A stretch of 64,000 nucleotides of DNA from NCBI RefSeq assembly GCF_003388735.1, contig NZ_QUBQ01000004.1, forward strand, positions 124,001-188,000, written 5' to 3'. The DNA comes from Paenibacillus paeoniae (GTDB lineage Bacteria; Bacillota; Bacilli; Paenibacillales; Paenibacillaceae). Below are positions 1-8,852 of the stretch, one piece after another (within the stretch, counting starts at the first letter, position 1; each line of letters begins with the position of its first letter). The position numbers were made by a program, and so were the translations under genes. Below the pieces are notes generated by a model, which searched no databases, had not been told where the DNA came from, and saw nothing but the letters and a program-made list of their open reading frames with translations.

Positions 1-1137
1 TGCCAGTAGCAGCGCGCCCACTCCTACGAACGCTGTATTGTCCGCAACCATCGACTTCACATAATCGGCAATCGGAGTCGCTTTAATAACCGCTCCGAGC
101 GCTCCCCCAGCGCCTGTAATCATAATGATAATAGCGGCATCGACCAAGCCCGCTCCCATCAGCTTCGTTAGATTCTCCTCATCGCGTTTCGGCAGCAATG
201 TGAAAATTGCCAGCAGCACACCTATGAACAATGCATTGACCGGTGTGCCCAGGAACGTAAGGAGCGTATGGGCGAACCCGCTTACCAGCAGCAGCTGGTT
301 GCCGTCGGCATCTGTCCCAATTGGCAAATTCGCAATGGAAGCCGCAGCCAGCAAAACGATTGGAACGATAATCGGGCCGAACGCAGCCCATGCCGAAGGC
401 AATTTGCCGAACTTCTCCTTATACTCCTCAAATGTCTCAGTTGCTTCCTCTAATGTGGAAGGCAGCTTGCTCGCTACCGTCCGCGCCCAGATATGCCCCG
501 CCAAGGCGACAGGAATTGAGACAATAATGCCAACTACAATGACCCAGAACAAACCTGCAGGACCGATGCCCACATTGGAAGCAGCCGCGATTGGACCCGG
601 TGTCGGCGGGACAAGCGTATGCGTCGCGTACAGACCGGTGGATAAAGCTACGGAAAGAGTAACGACACTGACGCCGGTCCGCTTCGCCAAGGATTTTTTG
701 AGCGATGACAGGATGACGTATCCGGAATCGCAAAATACCGGAAGCGATACAATCCAGCCGATGATTGACATCGCAATAGCAGGATGGCGGTCGCCGAGCA
801 GTCTTAGGACAACCTCGGCCATTTTGATCGCGGCTCCAGTCTTCTCCAGCACTTTTCCGATAATGGTACCGAAAATGATAACAAGTCCAATGCTCGCAAT
901 AATACTGCCAAAGCCGGAGGTGATCGTTGAACCGATATCGGCAATAATCGGTGCCGACTGTCCTGACAGCTTGCCAATCAAATTCGTGCCCAGCGCCAAA
1001 ATGTAAGTTGCTGCTATGATCGACATGAACGGATGTAGCTTCCACTTCGCCGTGGCAAATACGATAAAGATGATACAGGCGAACAATAGACCTACTATAA
1101 TGGGTCCTAATTGAATCACTTCTGCGCTAAGATTCAT
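1..1137 (-). CDS. gntP: Gluconate permease family (GntP) transporter, partial at window edge
   Basis: Integral membrane permease of the GntP gluconate:H+ symporter family, expected to import gluconate, glycerate or a related sugar acid. Only the N-terminal 379 codons are in the window; the C-terminus lies before base 1. Translation from the minus strand begins MNLSAEVIQLGPIIVGLLF and continues as almost unbroken hydrophobic segments with the family stretch reading PVFCDSGYVILSSL and later LVPPTPGPIAAA. The ATG at 1137 is preferred over one at 1143 because AGGAGG (1144-1149) lies 6 bases before it. That ribosome site overlaps the TAG of the glycerate kinase gene, so the two are almost certainly one transcript and translationally coupled. 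The neighbouring kinase makes glycerate or a related acid a reasonable substrate, but the sequence does not prove it. Confidence 0.9.
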   Translation of the reverse strand, partial: MNLSAEVIQLGPIIVGLLFACIIFIVFATAKWKLHPFMSIIAATYILALGTNLIGKLSGQSAPIIADIGSTITSGFGSIIASIGLVIIFGTIIGKVLEKTGAAIKMAEVVLRLLGDRHPAIAMSIIGWIVSLPVFCDSGYVILSSLKKSLAKRTGVSVVTLSVALSTGLYATHTLVPPTPGPIAAASNVGIGPAGLFWVIVVGIIVSIPVALAGHIWARTVASKLPSTLEEATETFEEYKEKFGKLPSAWAAFGPIIVPIVLLAAASIANLPIGTDADGNQLLLVSGFAHTLLTFLGTPVNALFIGVLLAIFTLLPKRDEENLTKLMGAGLVDAAIIIMITGAGGALGAVIKATPIADYVKSMVADNTAFVGVGALLLA

Positions 1138-1147
1138 ATTCATCCTC

Positions 1148-2281
1148 CTAAACTTTCGTATGAATGATTCGAATCACTTGCTCGGCCGCTTCTTCAAGCA
1201 GCGGACCCGTATGAGCCATCGCCTCCTCCAGCGTCATGGGCCGGTTCACGATGCTAAGCACCGCTGACACGCCATGCTCATATAGGGCGTCCACTCCCTC
1301 ACCCACCGAGCCTGCCAGTATAATAACGGGCACGCCATGAGATTGGGCAATCTTGGCGACACCGTATGGCGTCTTGCCGCTGACAGTTTGAGCATCAACT
1401 CGCCCTTCCCCTGTAATCACCAAGTCGGCTCCCTGCATGGACTCCTCCAGACCGACCACACGCGCCACAATGGAGACGCCGGACTCCAGCTTGCCATTCA
1501 AGAAGGCGAGAATACCACCCGCCAACCCACCTGCCGCACCCGTGCCGGGAATATGATGAATAGCCGTTCCCAGCGATTGTTCAATAACATCCGCAAAATG
1601 CTTCAAGTTCTCATCCAATTGCTTCACCATCTCCGGTGTAGCGCCCTTCTGCGGGCCGAATACAGCCGATGCTCCCTTCGGACCTATAAAGGGATTATCT
1701 ACATCGCAGGCGATAATGAACTCGCATTCTTTAAGCCTCGAATCCATACCCTCCGTCTGCACGCTATGGAGCTTCGACAACTCTCCGCCACCGAAACCAA
1801 TCTCTTCTCCATTCGCTCCGAGCAGCTTCGCCCCCAAAGCTTGCAGCATGCCTGCTCCGCCGTCATTGGTCGCGCTTCCGCCAACGGCCAATATCAATTC
1901 CCGGCAGCCTTGATCCAGTGCAGCCTTGATTAATTGGCCAAATCCGTACGTTGTCGTTTTCAGCGGATTTCGTTCATGGCTTTCGATCAGATACAAACCG
2001 GATGACATGGCCATCTCGATAATACAAGTGGTGCCATTGCCGAGAATGCCGAATCCGGACTGGATGTCTCGTCCCAGCGGATTCAGAACATGTCTCGTAA
2101 CGAACTTCCCGTTTGTAGCATCGATTAGACATTCCATCGTGCCTTCGCCCCCATCCGCCATCGGCACAATCTTGACAGCGCTTTCAGGGTATGTCCGCCT
2201 AATCCCTCTCTCTATAGCCAATCCTGCTTCCTTGGCCGACAAACTTCCCTTGAATGAATCGGGAGCAATCACTATATACAT
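1148..2281 (-). CDS. glxK: Glycerate kinase (GarK/GlxK family)
   Basis: Phosphorylates D-glycerate with ATP to phosphoglycerate, feeding sugar-acid carbon into lower glycolysis; cytoplasmic. The 377-residue product has the length and landmarks of the family: N-terminal VIAPDSFKGSLSA, GGSATNDGGAGMLQALG in the middle, and VITGEGRVDAQTVSGKTPYGVA near the C-terminus. The ATG at 2281 lies 9 bases after GGAGG; an in-frame TTG at 2287 is only 3 bases from it and is less likely. First gene of a two-gene operon with the GntP-type permease, behind a good promoter (-10 TATAAT at 2360-2365) and downstream of a CdaR-type activator gene. In Escherichia coli CdaR activates glycerate kinase and sugar-acid uptake genes, which matches this arrangement. 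Confidence 0.95.
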   Translation of the reverse strand: MYIVIAPDSFKGSLSAKEAGLAIERGIRRTYPESAVKIVPMADGGEGTMECLIDATNGKFVTRHVLNPLGRDIQSGFGILGNGTTCIIEMAMSSGLYLIESHERNPLKTTTYGFGQLIKAALDQGCRELILAVGGSATNDGGAGMLQALGAKLLGANGEEIGFGGGELSKLHSVQTEGMDSRLKECEFIIACDVDNPFIGPKGASAVFGPQKGATPEMVKQLDENLKHFADVIEQSLGTAIHHIPGTGAAGGLAGGILAFLNGKLESGVSIVARVVGLEESMQGADLVITGEGRVDAQTVSGKTPYGVAKIAQSHGVPVIILAGSVGEGVDALYEHGVSAVLSIVNRPMTLEEAMAHTGPLLEEAAEQVIRIIHTKV

Positions 2282-2359
2282 GCCCAAAAACCTCCTTCAT
2301 GCCGCCAATCGTCCTCGTTCAGTACCCTTAGTATGCTAAGTTTCGTGTATCTGTCATTC

Positions 2360-2389
2360 ATTATAGGAGACTCATGCCAGCTGTAACAA
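2360..2389 (-). promoter_or_regulatory. Sigma-A-type promoter of the glycerate kinase operon
   Basis: On the minus strand, -35 TTGTTA (2384-2389) and a perfect -10 TATAAT (2360-2365) are separated by 18 bases, about 80 bases upstream of the glycerate kinase start. The -35 is weak, as expected for an activated promoter. Two inverted repeats lie immediately upstream. Confidence 0.7.
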
Positions 2390-2435
2390 TGTTCAAAACG
2401 AACAAGAAAGCGCTTTATATAAAGCGCTTTCTTGT
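2390..2435. promoter_or_regulatory. 34-bp perfect palindrome plus smaller dyad (probable CdaR or CcpA-linked operator)
   Basis: Positions 2402-2435 form a perfect palindrome with 17-bp arms, ACAAGAAAGCGCTTTAT and its complement, no loop. A second small dyad, TGTTC-AAAAC-GAACA, occupies 2390-2404 and overlaps it. They sit roughly 50-80 bases upstream of the expected start point of the glycerate kinase operon, where an activator would bind. The 3-prime end of the upstream cdaR-like gene is 31 bases away, so the palindrome could also be its terminator, but the bases after it on the minus strand form only a broken T tract (TTCGTTTTG). Each arm contains an AAAGCGCTTT core that resembles half-matched cre sites. 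Confidence 0.6.
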
Positions 2436-2466
2436 GTGGTTATAACAAACTGCCTCGTTTATTTCC

Positions 2467-3624
2467 TTATCTTTCTGTTCCATCATGAATGCTGTGCAGC
2501 ATCAACCCAAGTTGAATGCGCATCCCTTGCTGAAATTGCCGCGGGTCCTCTCCCATGAATGTTGCTGCTCGATCAAGCCGGTACAACAGCGTGTTGCGAT
2601 GAATGCCAAGCACGCCGGCTGTTTCGTTGAGATTCATGTTATTTCGGTAAAAAGCATGCAGCGTCTCCATTAATGCCGGATGTTCAATCAACTCTCCCAG
2701 CACGCGAGCAATCAATTGACGCGCCGTTGTCTCCGACACCTCAGCCAGCACCAGCTCCAGTGCCGCGTCCTCAACATGGAAGACAGCCTCCTCTTTATCT
2801 GCTTTCTTTGCAATCTCCAGCATACTGACCGTCTCATGAAAAGAGGCGCTAATGAGCGCAATATCCGGGCAAACCCTGCCCACAGCAATGTACGAGGTGT
2901 TCCGAAACCAATCAGACAACAGCAGATGCAGCTTGCCCGCAATGTCCATTAACGCGCTTTTGGCATGACGGTTCGTCCTGTATACCGTCGTATCCGCAAG
3001 CACCATCCAGCGTCCGCGTCCCAACTGTGCGATAAGTGTTTCCTGCGGGTTGGGAAATAACGCAGCAACGTCCTTGAAGCGGATCTCATAATCGGTTGAA
3101 TTCTCCAACTGATCCATTTGAATAATCATCAAGACGCGCGGCAAACGCAAGTCCACCCCCAGAAGCTCACCTCTTGTATAGAGTCCGTCCTTGGCTGCCG
3201 GATCAATCGCCGCAATGAGCTCTTGCACCAAATACATCTTGGAGCGTTCCTTCATCTCCACCTGTTCCGTCAAATAAGATTGATGGAGCAGCAACTCGGT
3301 CATCATGCGCACGGCTCGGCCGAATGGAATCACTTCTGACTCCTGACCGGAAATACCAATCACCCCAACAACCTCCGCATGAAAATAGATCGGCATATTA
3401 ATTCCCGGCTTGCTTCCAGACCACCTTGAAGCTTGCTCTCTGGTAATCATCACTTCTTCTCCGGTGCGCACAACCTGAACTGCGCCCTCATGAAGCATGC
3501 CAATCCGACTGGAGTCGCTCGAGCTAATAATGGTGCCGTGCTTGTCCATCACATTCATATTCAGCTGTGTCAGGTCCCTTGTCTTGTTGACGATCATATC
3601 CGCTATCTTCCTCGTTATTCGCAT
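2467..3624 (-). CDS. cdaR: CdaR-family sugar-diacid transcriptional activator
   Basis: Cytoplasmic transcription factor expected to sense a sugar acid and switch on the downstream glycerate kinase and permease. The N-terminal third (MRITRKIADMIVNKTRDLTQLN onward, with SSSDSSRIGMLHEGA) matches the putative sugar-diacid recognition domain; the C-terminus holds the PucR/CdaR-type helix-turn-helix, LNETAGVLGIHRNTLLYRLD. The start at 3624 gives 385 residues and follows GGAGG by 4 bases; a GTG at 3672 would add 16 residues but lacks a good ribosome site. Encoded on the same strand as, and directly upstream of, its presumed targets. The regulator type is clear; the actual inducer is inferred from neighbours. 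Confidence 0.92.
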   Translation of the reverse strand: MRITRKIADMIVNKTRDLTQLNMNVMDKHGTIISSSDSSRIGMLHEGAVQVVRTGEEVMITREQASRWSGSKPGINMPIYFHAEVVGVIGISGQESEVIPFGRAVRMMTELLLHQSYLTEQVEMKERSKMYLVQELIAAIDPAAKDGLYTRGELLGVDLRLPRVLMIIQMDQLENSTDYEIRFKDVAALFPNPQETLIAQLGRGRWMVLADTTVYRTNRHAKSALMDIAGKLHLLLSDWFRNTSYIAVGRVCPDIALISASFHETVSMLEIAKKADKEEAVFHVEDAALELVLAEVSETTARQLIARVLGELIEHPALMETLHAFYRNNMNLNETAGVLGIHRNTLLYRLDRAATFMGEDPRQFQQGMRIQLGLMLHSIHDGTER

Positions 3625-3800
3625 ACGGCCTCCGTCTGTTGAAGGATAGAAACATTCAAGCGCAATACCCACCTACATCGTAGTGTCGCCCATCCCAAAA
3701 GTAAAGGCCCGGTATGCGCCACGTCGTCTGATCCCAACGCGGCATTCTATAAATCGGAAATTTCTTTGGAGCAAAGCCAGCACGCAGGACGAGACCTTTC

Positions 3801-3842
3801 GAAAAGAAAAGCAGCAGAAAAGGGATTTCCCTCTCCTGCTGC
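3801..3842 (-). terminator. Terminator after the TipA-like regulator
   Basis: Stem GCAGCAG (3811-3817) pairs with CTGCTGC (3836-3842) with further pairing inside; on the minus strand it is followed by TTTTCTTTTC. It lies 17 bases past the stop of the 3859-4602 gene. Confidence 0.8.
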
Positions 3843-3858
3843 CTTTGAATTTCAGCAG

Positions 3859-4602
3859 CTATTTTGGAAGCTGATCGGCATAGATTGCCATGGCATCCCG
3901 CATGAATACAGCGAGACCTTCACCGAAATTATCGATGTTTTTCGTAAACCGCTCATCAGCAACATACATTTGTCCAAGGCCCTTGAAAGCTTCAGCCGAA
4001 TAGCTCCCCATCTGGCTAAGCATACGATACCATTCTCCGATGGCCGCCTGTGCGTCTTCCGAAGCCGGATCGGTGTGACGGAGTTCTGCCAACCTCGCAT
4101 ACAGTCCATTCATATCCTCTTGGAATTTTTCCATTTGTCCGTTCTTCTTCATCTTAGCCACCTTGGCGTTCGACTCGTCGACCGCTTGATCTCCCCAGCG
4201 CTCACGCGCCTCCTGCTCGTAGGGATTACTGCTGAAATCAAAGCCTTGAAATGTCTCTTTATGCGACATATGAACCTCTCCCCTCGCATGTTGGATCGTC
4301 TTCGCCACGGTCTGAAGCAACGTATCGATGTGCTTCTTCTTCTCCACCAGCATTTCCTCATGAAGCTTAAGCGCCTCCAGCCGGTCGAAGTCCGGGCTTG
4401 TGACGATTTCCTTTATTTTTTTCAAAGGAAAGCCAAGCTCGCGAAAAAATAAAATTTGCTGCAATTGCTCCAAATTCTGTTCCGAATAAACCCGGTAGCC
4501 GGATTCGGTGAGCTGATCTGGAATAAGCAAGCCGATCTCATCATAATGATGCAGTGTGCGCACACTGACTCCAGCCAGCTTCGCAACTTCTTTTACCTTC
4601 AT
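3859..4602 (-). CDS. MerR-family regulator, TipA/Mta-like
   Basis: Cytoplasmic transcription activator that probably senses hydrophobic or peptide drugs. The N-terminal MerR helix-turn-helix (MKVKEVAKLAGVSVRTLHHYDEIGLL) is followed by a dimerising coiled coil (about residues 75-115) and a C-terminal TipAS ligand domain containing FSSNPYEQEARERWG. Total 247 residues, usual for the TipAL/Mta group. The ATG at 4602 has AAGGGGG 9 bases before it. A MerR-type promoter with 19-bp spacer and a central dyad lies just upstream, indicating autoregulation. No obvious target gene adjoins it: the poly-aspartate gene starts divergently 200 bases away and the region between could serve both. Family assignment is firm; ligand unknown. 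Confidence 0.93.
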   Translation of the reverse strand: MKVKEVAKLAGVSVRTLHHYDEIGLLIPDQLTESGYRVYSEQNLEQLQQILFFRELGFPLKKIKEIVTSPDFDRLEALKLHEEMLVEKKKHIDTLLQTVAKTIQHARGEVHMSHKETFQGFDFSSNPYEQEARERWGDQAVDESNAKVAKMKKNGQMEKFQEDMNGLYARLAELRHTDPASEDAQAAIGEWYRMLSQMGSYSAEAFKGLGQMYVADERFTKNIDNFGEGLAVFMRDAMAIYADQLPK

Positions 4603-4627
4603 AGCGACTTGCCCCCTTGCAGCCTTT

Positions 4628-4658
4628 ACTTTAAAGTATCACGCAACGTGAGAGTCAA
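4628..4658 (-). promoter_or_regulatory. MerR-type promoter with 19-bp spacer and operator dyad
   Basis: Minus-strand -35 TTGACT (4653-4658) and -10 TAAAGT (4628-4633) are separated by 19 bases instead of 17. Within the spacer lies the dyad TCACG-TTG-CGTGA (4639-4651). Overlong spacers with a central dyad are diagnostic of MerR-family activation by DNA unwinding, so the regulator very likely controls itself here. Confidence 0.88.
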
Positions 4659-4799
4659 TATGTGATTTCATTTATTTTTTCTTTACATTAATCTAGCAAA
4701 AACATGCGGTTACCCCGCTTCATCCACCCACGCCAATGATACCTCCCCCTTATACAATATACTAGCTTGAAAATATGAAGCAGACGGAGGGATCCATTC

Positions 4800-5291
<492 letters not shown>

Positions 5292-5303
5292 CACATGGTG
5301 CCG

Positions 5304-5329
5304 AACCCTGCCACTCAGCAGGGTTTTTT
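5304..5329 (+). terminator. Rho-independent terminator after the poly-Asp gene
   Basis: AACCCTGC, loop CACTCA, GCAGGGTT, then a T run. Located 13 bases after the TAA stop. Confidence 0.92.
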
Positions 5330-5477
5330 GCTTCATACAGTGGTGTTTAAGCTACAATTCTCCGCTTTGGTTGGTGGCCTCGCCGATTACTGCGATACAG
5401 AGATTTGGTCTTTCTGACTTAGACCTCTGCTCGGTATTTGCCATGGGCTCATCAGCGGCGGCATTAAATAGCAGACA

Positions 5478-5508
5478 AATGACCCCTCGCCCAATGCAAG
5501 GGGTCATT
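5478..5508 (-). terminator. Probable terminator after cotSA
   Basis: Arms AATGACCCCT (5478-5487) and AGGGGTCATT (5499-5508), loop 11 bases; minus-strand T tract is short. It is 30 bases past the glycosyltransferase stop. The stretch 5330-5477 shows nothing else. Confidence 0.65.
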
Positions 5509-5537
5509 CCTATCTATACGTGACAATGGAGAGGGAC

Positions 5538-6707
5538 TTATTCGGGTGTAGGATCCTCAATGACCGGTTGCTTATCCCACACCTCCAATATTTGTCCCGC
5601 TACGTGGTTCCAGGTGAAATGGTTCTCGACCAGCTTGCGTCCATGCAATCCCATCTCGCGGGCATTGCCGACATTGGACAACATACTGTTCAAATTAGAC
5701 GCATATTCAGCCGGGTCCTCCGGATTTTGAATAATAATGCCGTTATTGCCACGGATAATCTCTGGATTGCCGCCCCTTGCTGTCGTAATCAGCGGTAATC
5801 CTGCTGCCATAGCTTCATAGTGGACACGTGCCAGCGGCTCCTCCCAAATCGACGTACAGACAAATACGTCAGCCGCACAAAACCATTTATGCACATCATG
5901 TGCCTGCACATAACCCGTCGTCATAACCTGAATCGGTGATTTCTCCGCCAAAGCACGCAGATAGGCGATATAGTCACTGATTCGGTCATCGCTGTACCAA
6001 GCCGCACCCACAATAACGAGTACAGCATCGTTATGACGCAGCTGCGACATCGCTCGGACCAATACGTGAGGGCCCTTGTTCCGCGACAGCCTGCCCACGA
6101 ACAATATCACTTTTTTATTGCCTAGCTTATGCTCATTGCGAATACTGTCCCGTTCCCTCAGCGCTGCCTGCGACTGTTTCCAAGGAGCGAACTTCGACAG
6201 ATCAACGCCGGAATAGATCGTTCGAATCTTAGGCTCCGCCTGCGGATAGTCCTTGCAGATCGCCGCGCCGATATAATTGCTGATCGTAACAATCGCCTCG
6301 ACACGCTCTATGACGGCGTCTCCCTCTTCCTTGTTCAGCTTTAGCGGATTGAACATATCGTTATGCATACTCAGCACGATACGCGCATTCGGCTTTACGG
6401 AGGCGACGGGAAGCACCATTTTGGGACGGTTGAAAATATGAATCAGATCAAATTCCTCCGTACTCGCTTCCAAGTAGGGGATTACATTACTCATATAGAT
6501 GTCGAGCACGCCTTGGGAATCAAACCTCAGATAACGCACGCCGTTCACTGTCTCATCTTCCGACAATTCAGGGTCCGTACGACCAATAATGGTAATCTTG
6601 TGACTGCGGGTTAGCAAAGGAACGACGCCACCGATATAAGTTTGAATGGCTCCACCCCGTATATTAGGCACCGGAAGCTTCTCTGTGCATATCAATAATA
6701 TATTCAT
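5538..6707 (-). CDS. cotSA: GT4 glycosyltransferase, CotSA-like spore coat protein
   Basis: GT-B fold family 4 glycosyltransferase of 389 residues. The N-terminal Rossmann half begins MNILLICTEKLPVPNIRGGAIQTYIGGV; the C-terminal nucleotide-sugar half contains VILFVGRLSRNKGPHVLVRA and the EX7E-type motif EEPLARVHYEAMAAGLP. In Bacillus subtilis the homologous CotSA is a coat protein encoded next to the kinase-like CotS, and the same pair occurs here: the ATG overlaps the TGA of the preceding cotS gene in an ATGA. That coupling and the neighbour make a role in spore-coat glycosylation or assembly likely; the donor and acceptor are not visible. Confidence 0.85.
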   Translation of the reverse strand: MNILLICTEKLPVPNIRGGAIQTYIGGVVPLLTRSHKITIIGRTDPELSEDETVNGVRYLRFDSQGVLDIYMSNVIPYLEASTEEFDLIHIFNRPKMVLPVASVKPNARIVLSMHNDMFNPLKLNKEEGDAVIERVEAIVTISNYIGAAICKDYPQAEPKIRTIYSGVDLSKFAPWKQSQAALRERDSIRNEHKLGNKKVILFVGRLSRNKGPHVLVRAMSQLRHNDAVLVIVGAAWYSDDRISDYIAYLRALAEKSPIQVMTTGYVQAHDVHKWFCAADVFVCTSIWEEPLARVHYEAMAAGLPLITTARGGNPEIIRGNNGIIIQNPEDPAEYASNLNSMLSNVGNAREMGLHGRKLVENHFTWNHVAGQILEVWDKQPVIEDPTPE

Positions 6708-8662
6708 GGCGTACTCTCCCTCAACACTTCGCTTCTCCGGTAAGCGAGAATATAGGCTCTGACCTTAGCCTTCTTAAGCGATGTTCTTTGAGCCGCGAAC
6801 GTCCCTTTGCCGATAGCGCCTTTTTTCGTTTTGGATGGAGATGCTTGAGCTGATTTTTTCTTGCCGGTCGGTTTCACGGGTACCATCAGTTTTCTGGCGG
6901 CTCTTCTGGCCGGTTCCGTCCTCAACCTGCGGATGTCTTCTTCTGTCGGCCATTTCACATGCGAACGAGAGACTCGTTCCTGCTTCGCCTCCTGAGGCAC
7001 CAGCGCCTTCGAAGGTTTCCCTTTAGATGGTTTGGCCAAGACGGGCTTTTCGAATTTTGGAGCTTTCAGTGCTTTCGGAACTTTTACAGCTTTCGGGGCT
7101 TTCAGTGCTTTTGGAGCTTTTAGTGCTTTTGGTGCTTTTGGAACTTTTAGTGCTTTTGGTGCTTTTGGTGCTTTTGGAACTTTTAGTGCTTTTGGAACTT
7201 TTGTTTTCTTCGGCTTTTCAACTGGCAGTAAGATGAGATTCGGCTCTTCGTATTTGCGTTTCTTCTCTTTCCGTTTCTCTTTCTTCTCACTGCGCAGCTT
7301 CTTAGGCTGTTTGCTCGCGAATGGATCCGAGTCGCGCTTCGAACGCTTGCCCTTGCGAACATCTCCCGGCTCTACGCCAGGCATCAGCAAGATGCCCTTG
7401 CCATCCGGTCCGACAACCAAGCGGATAATGTTTGCTCCGCCCTTTGCGGCTTCCACCGGACGGGCACCGTCTACGCGGCGTCCCTTCTTGGCGTAATCCC
7501 GGTACGTGTACGGCTGACTTGGTGCCGTTACGATCTCCGTGTAGTCGCCTTCCGGATATTTGGACTTATCCTTCTCCAGCTCCCGAAGCACTTCCCATTT
7601 GTTCGCCTCGGTCGCGGTAACCCGGTCCAGAATCGGCCCTAATTCCAAATCCATAAATTCAACGGGGCGGAACACGACTTCTTTTACATGCTTGTAAAAC
7701 TCATTAGGAAACGCCATGTCGATCCATAACAGCTCGAACGTCTCCCGATCAAGCGGATTGGCACGATGATAGGAGTCGATAACGCCGCGAATCCAGGCCA
7801 GATCCCAAGCGCCCATATCGTCCATTGTGCTTGTAATAATTTTGCGAAGATCGCGGATGGGGAGGTCGAATGCCACTCCGTCCAGATCGATGACCCAGAT
7901 GCCTCCCGGACCCATCTGGCCGTTGGACCAGCCATAGTCCTGATGGGCAAGTCCCCAGTGAGGTTCGCCTTTCCGAATCATTTTCTGATAGGCCGACGCC
8001 TGGAATTTCTCAAATATTTCTTTTGCCTGATTCTCGAACGTATCCAGAACGGAGGTCAATTGCGGACTTGCCGCCGCGTCCGGATAAGCCTTTGCGATAT
8101 GTCGGAACCAGCCGATCTTGGTCATGATTTTCTGATACTGGCTCTCCCACTTAAAGATACGAGTAGATTTCCCAGCCTCCAGCGGAGGCACATAGCCCTT
8201 CGACCATTTGTGAAATTCTCCGAGTCCATGGCACAGCGTCTGCGCGCCCTCCAGATCAATCTTGGCGACGGGCGTCAGCGTGTCAATCCAGTCGGTTACA
8301 ATCCACAGTTTCCCCCCGGCTACGACGGAGTTCTTGCCTTCTTTCGTCAGAATAATGCCAGGCACGCGTGCGCCTTGCTTCACCACATACTCCTGTGCGC
8401 CTACGCTGAATAAACTTCTTGCAGGCGTACGATGCAGCACCTTCAAGCTGCGGGTCCCATGATTAGTGTCAATGCGCCAGATTGCTCCGCCTTTGTCTGG
8501 TTTGGAAGTAATTAGCGTCATGCCTTTAATGTCCATGTTATAGGACTTGCATACTTCATAAGCGAGCTTCTCCAGCTCAGGTGGAACGTATTGCTCTAAG
8601 TTCAGACCGGAAGACTCTTCTGCTGTCATGTCGTCCCATGGTACGATTTGATACTGTTCCAA
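6704..8662 (-). CDS. cotS: CotS-family spore coat protein with Lys/Ala/Pro repeat tail
   Basis: Residues about 1-375 form a CotS/YutH-type aminoglycoside-phosphotransferase fold: WRIDTNHGTRSLKVLHRTPARS near the N-terminus, the catalytic-loop region HWGLAHQDYGWSNG and VIDLDGVAFDLPIRDL. CotS-type proteins bind the inner spore coat. After residue about 400 the protein departs from the usual length (about 350) with a very basic tail including a KKEKRKEKKRK stretch and KAPKALKVPKAPK-type repeats at about 488-533, reminiscent of histone H1-like tails. TTG start at 8662 with GGAGG 8 bases before it. The tail is unusual and may bind nucleic acid or polyanions, or be a cross-linking substrate; this is inference. 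Cotranscribed with cotSA. Confidence 0.85.
   Translation of the reverse strand: MEQYQIVPWDDMTAEESSGLNLEQYVPPELEKLAYEVCKSYNMDIKGMTLITSKPDKGGAIWRIDTNHGTRSLKVLHRTPARSLFSVGAQEYVVKQGARVPGIILTKEGKNSVVAGGKLWIVTDWIDTLTPVAKIDLEGAQTLCHGLGEFHKWSKGYVPPLEAGKSTRIFKWESQYQKIMTKIGWFRHIAKAYPDAAASPQLTSVLDTFENQAKEIFEKFQASAYQKMIRKGEPHWGLAHQDYGWSNGQMGPGGIWVIDLDGVAFDLPIRDLRKIITSTMDDMGAWDLAWIRGVIDSYHRANPLDRETFELLWIDMAFPNEFYKHVKEVVFRPVEFMDLELGPILDRVTATEANKWEVLRELEKDKSKYPEGDYTEIVTAPSQPYTYRDYAKKGRRVDGARPVEAAKGGANIIRLVVGPDGKGILLMPGVEPGDVRKGKRSKRDSDPFASKQPKKLRSEKKEKRKEKKRKYEEPNLILLPVEKPKKTKVPKALKVPKAPKAPKALKVPKAPKALKAPKALKAPKAVKVPKALKAPKFEKPVLAKPSKGKPSKALVPQEAKQERVSRSHVKWPTEEDIRRLRTEPARRAARKLMVPVKPTGKKKSAQASPSKTKKGAIGKGTFAAQRTSLKKAKVRAYILAYRRSEVLRESTP
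7063..7200 (-). repeat. Repeats encoding KAPKAL/KVPKA units in cotS
   Basis: Imperfect 9- to 15-bp repeats, visible on the plus strand as variations of GCTTTTGG and ACTTTTAGTGC, encode lysine-alanine-proline triplets with Leu or Val. Likely variable in copy number among strains. Confidence 0.85.
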
Positions 8663-8788
8663 CTAGGCAACCTCCACTCTTTTACAATAAATACGAAGTT
8701 CTATTATGTATATGTTTACTAGAAATTCATGGATAGGTATACAAGTGGAGATTTACTCGCAGGCGGAACGATTGGGTGGATGCCCGAC

Positions 8789-8834
8789 AAAAAAAATCGC
8801 CGGAGCCTGCCCAATGGGCAAGCTGCCAGCGATC
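8789..8834 (-). terminator. Terminator after the GH20 gene
   Basis: ATCGC (8796-8800) pairs with GCGAT (8829-8833), with an inner TTGCCCATTGGGCA stem; minus-strand run of eight T follows. Located 19 bases past the 8853 stop. Confidence 0.9.
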
Positions 8835-8852
8835 TTGATGACGGGGAATAAT

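Noticed and set aside
125..1045. Plus-strand 293-codon and minus-strand 202-codon frames at the window start
   Set aside because: Both overlap the real gntP frame, which continues off the window edge and has the membrane-protein sequence and ribosome site.
2402..2435. 34-bp palindrome as a transposon end or recombination site
   Set aside because: No transposase, no second copy and no target duplication; position fits regulation or termination.
5330..5520. Possible gene between the poly-Asp terminator and cotSA
   Set aside because: Frames there lack ribosome sites and family content; only a hairpin was supported.
7027..7496. Plus-strand Phe/Gly/Ala-rich frame opposite the cotS repeats
   Set aside because: Antisense shadow of the Lys/Ala/Pro repeats with no ribosome site.
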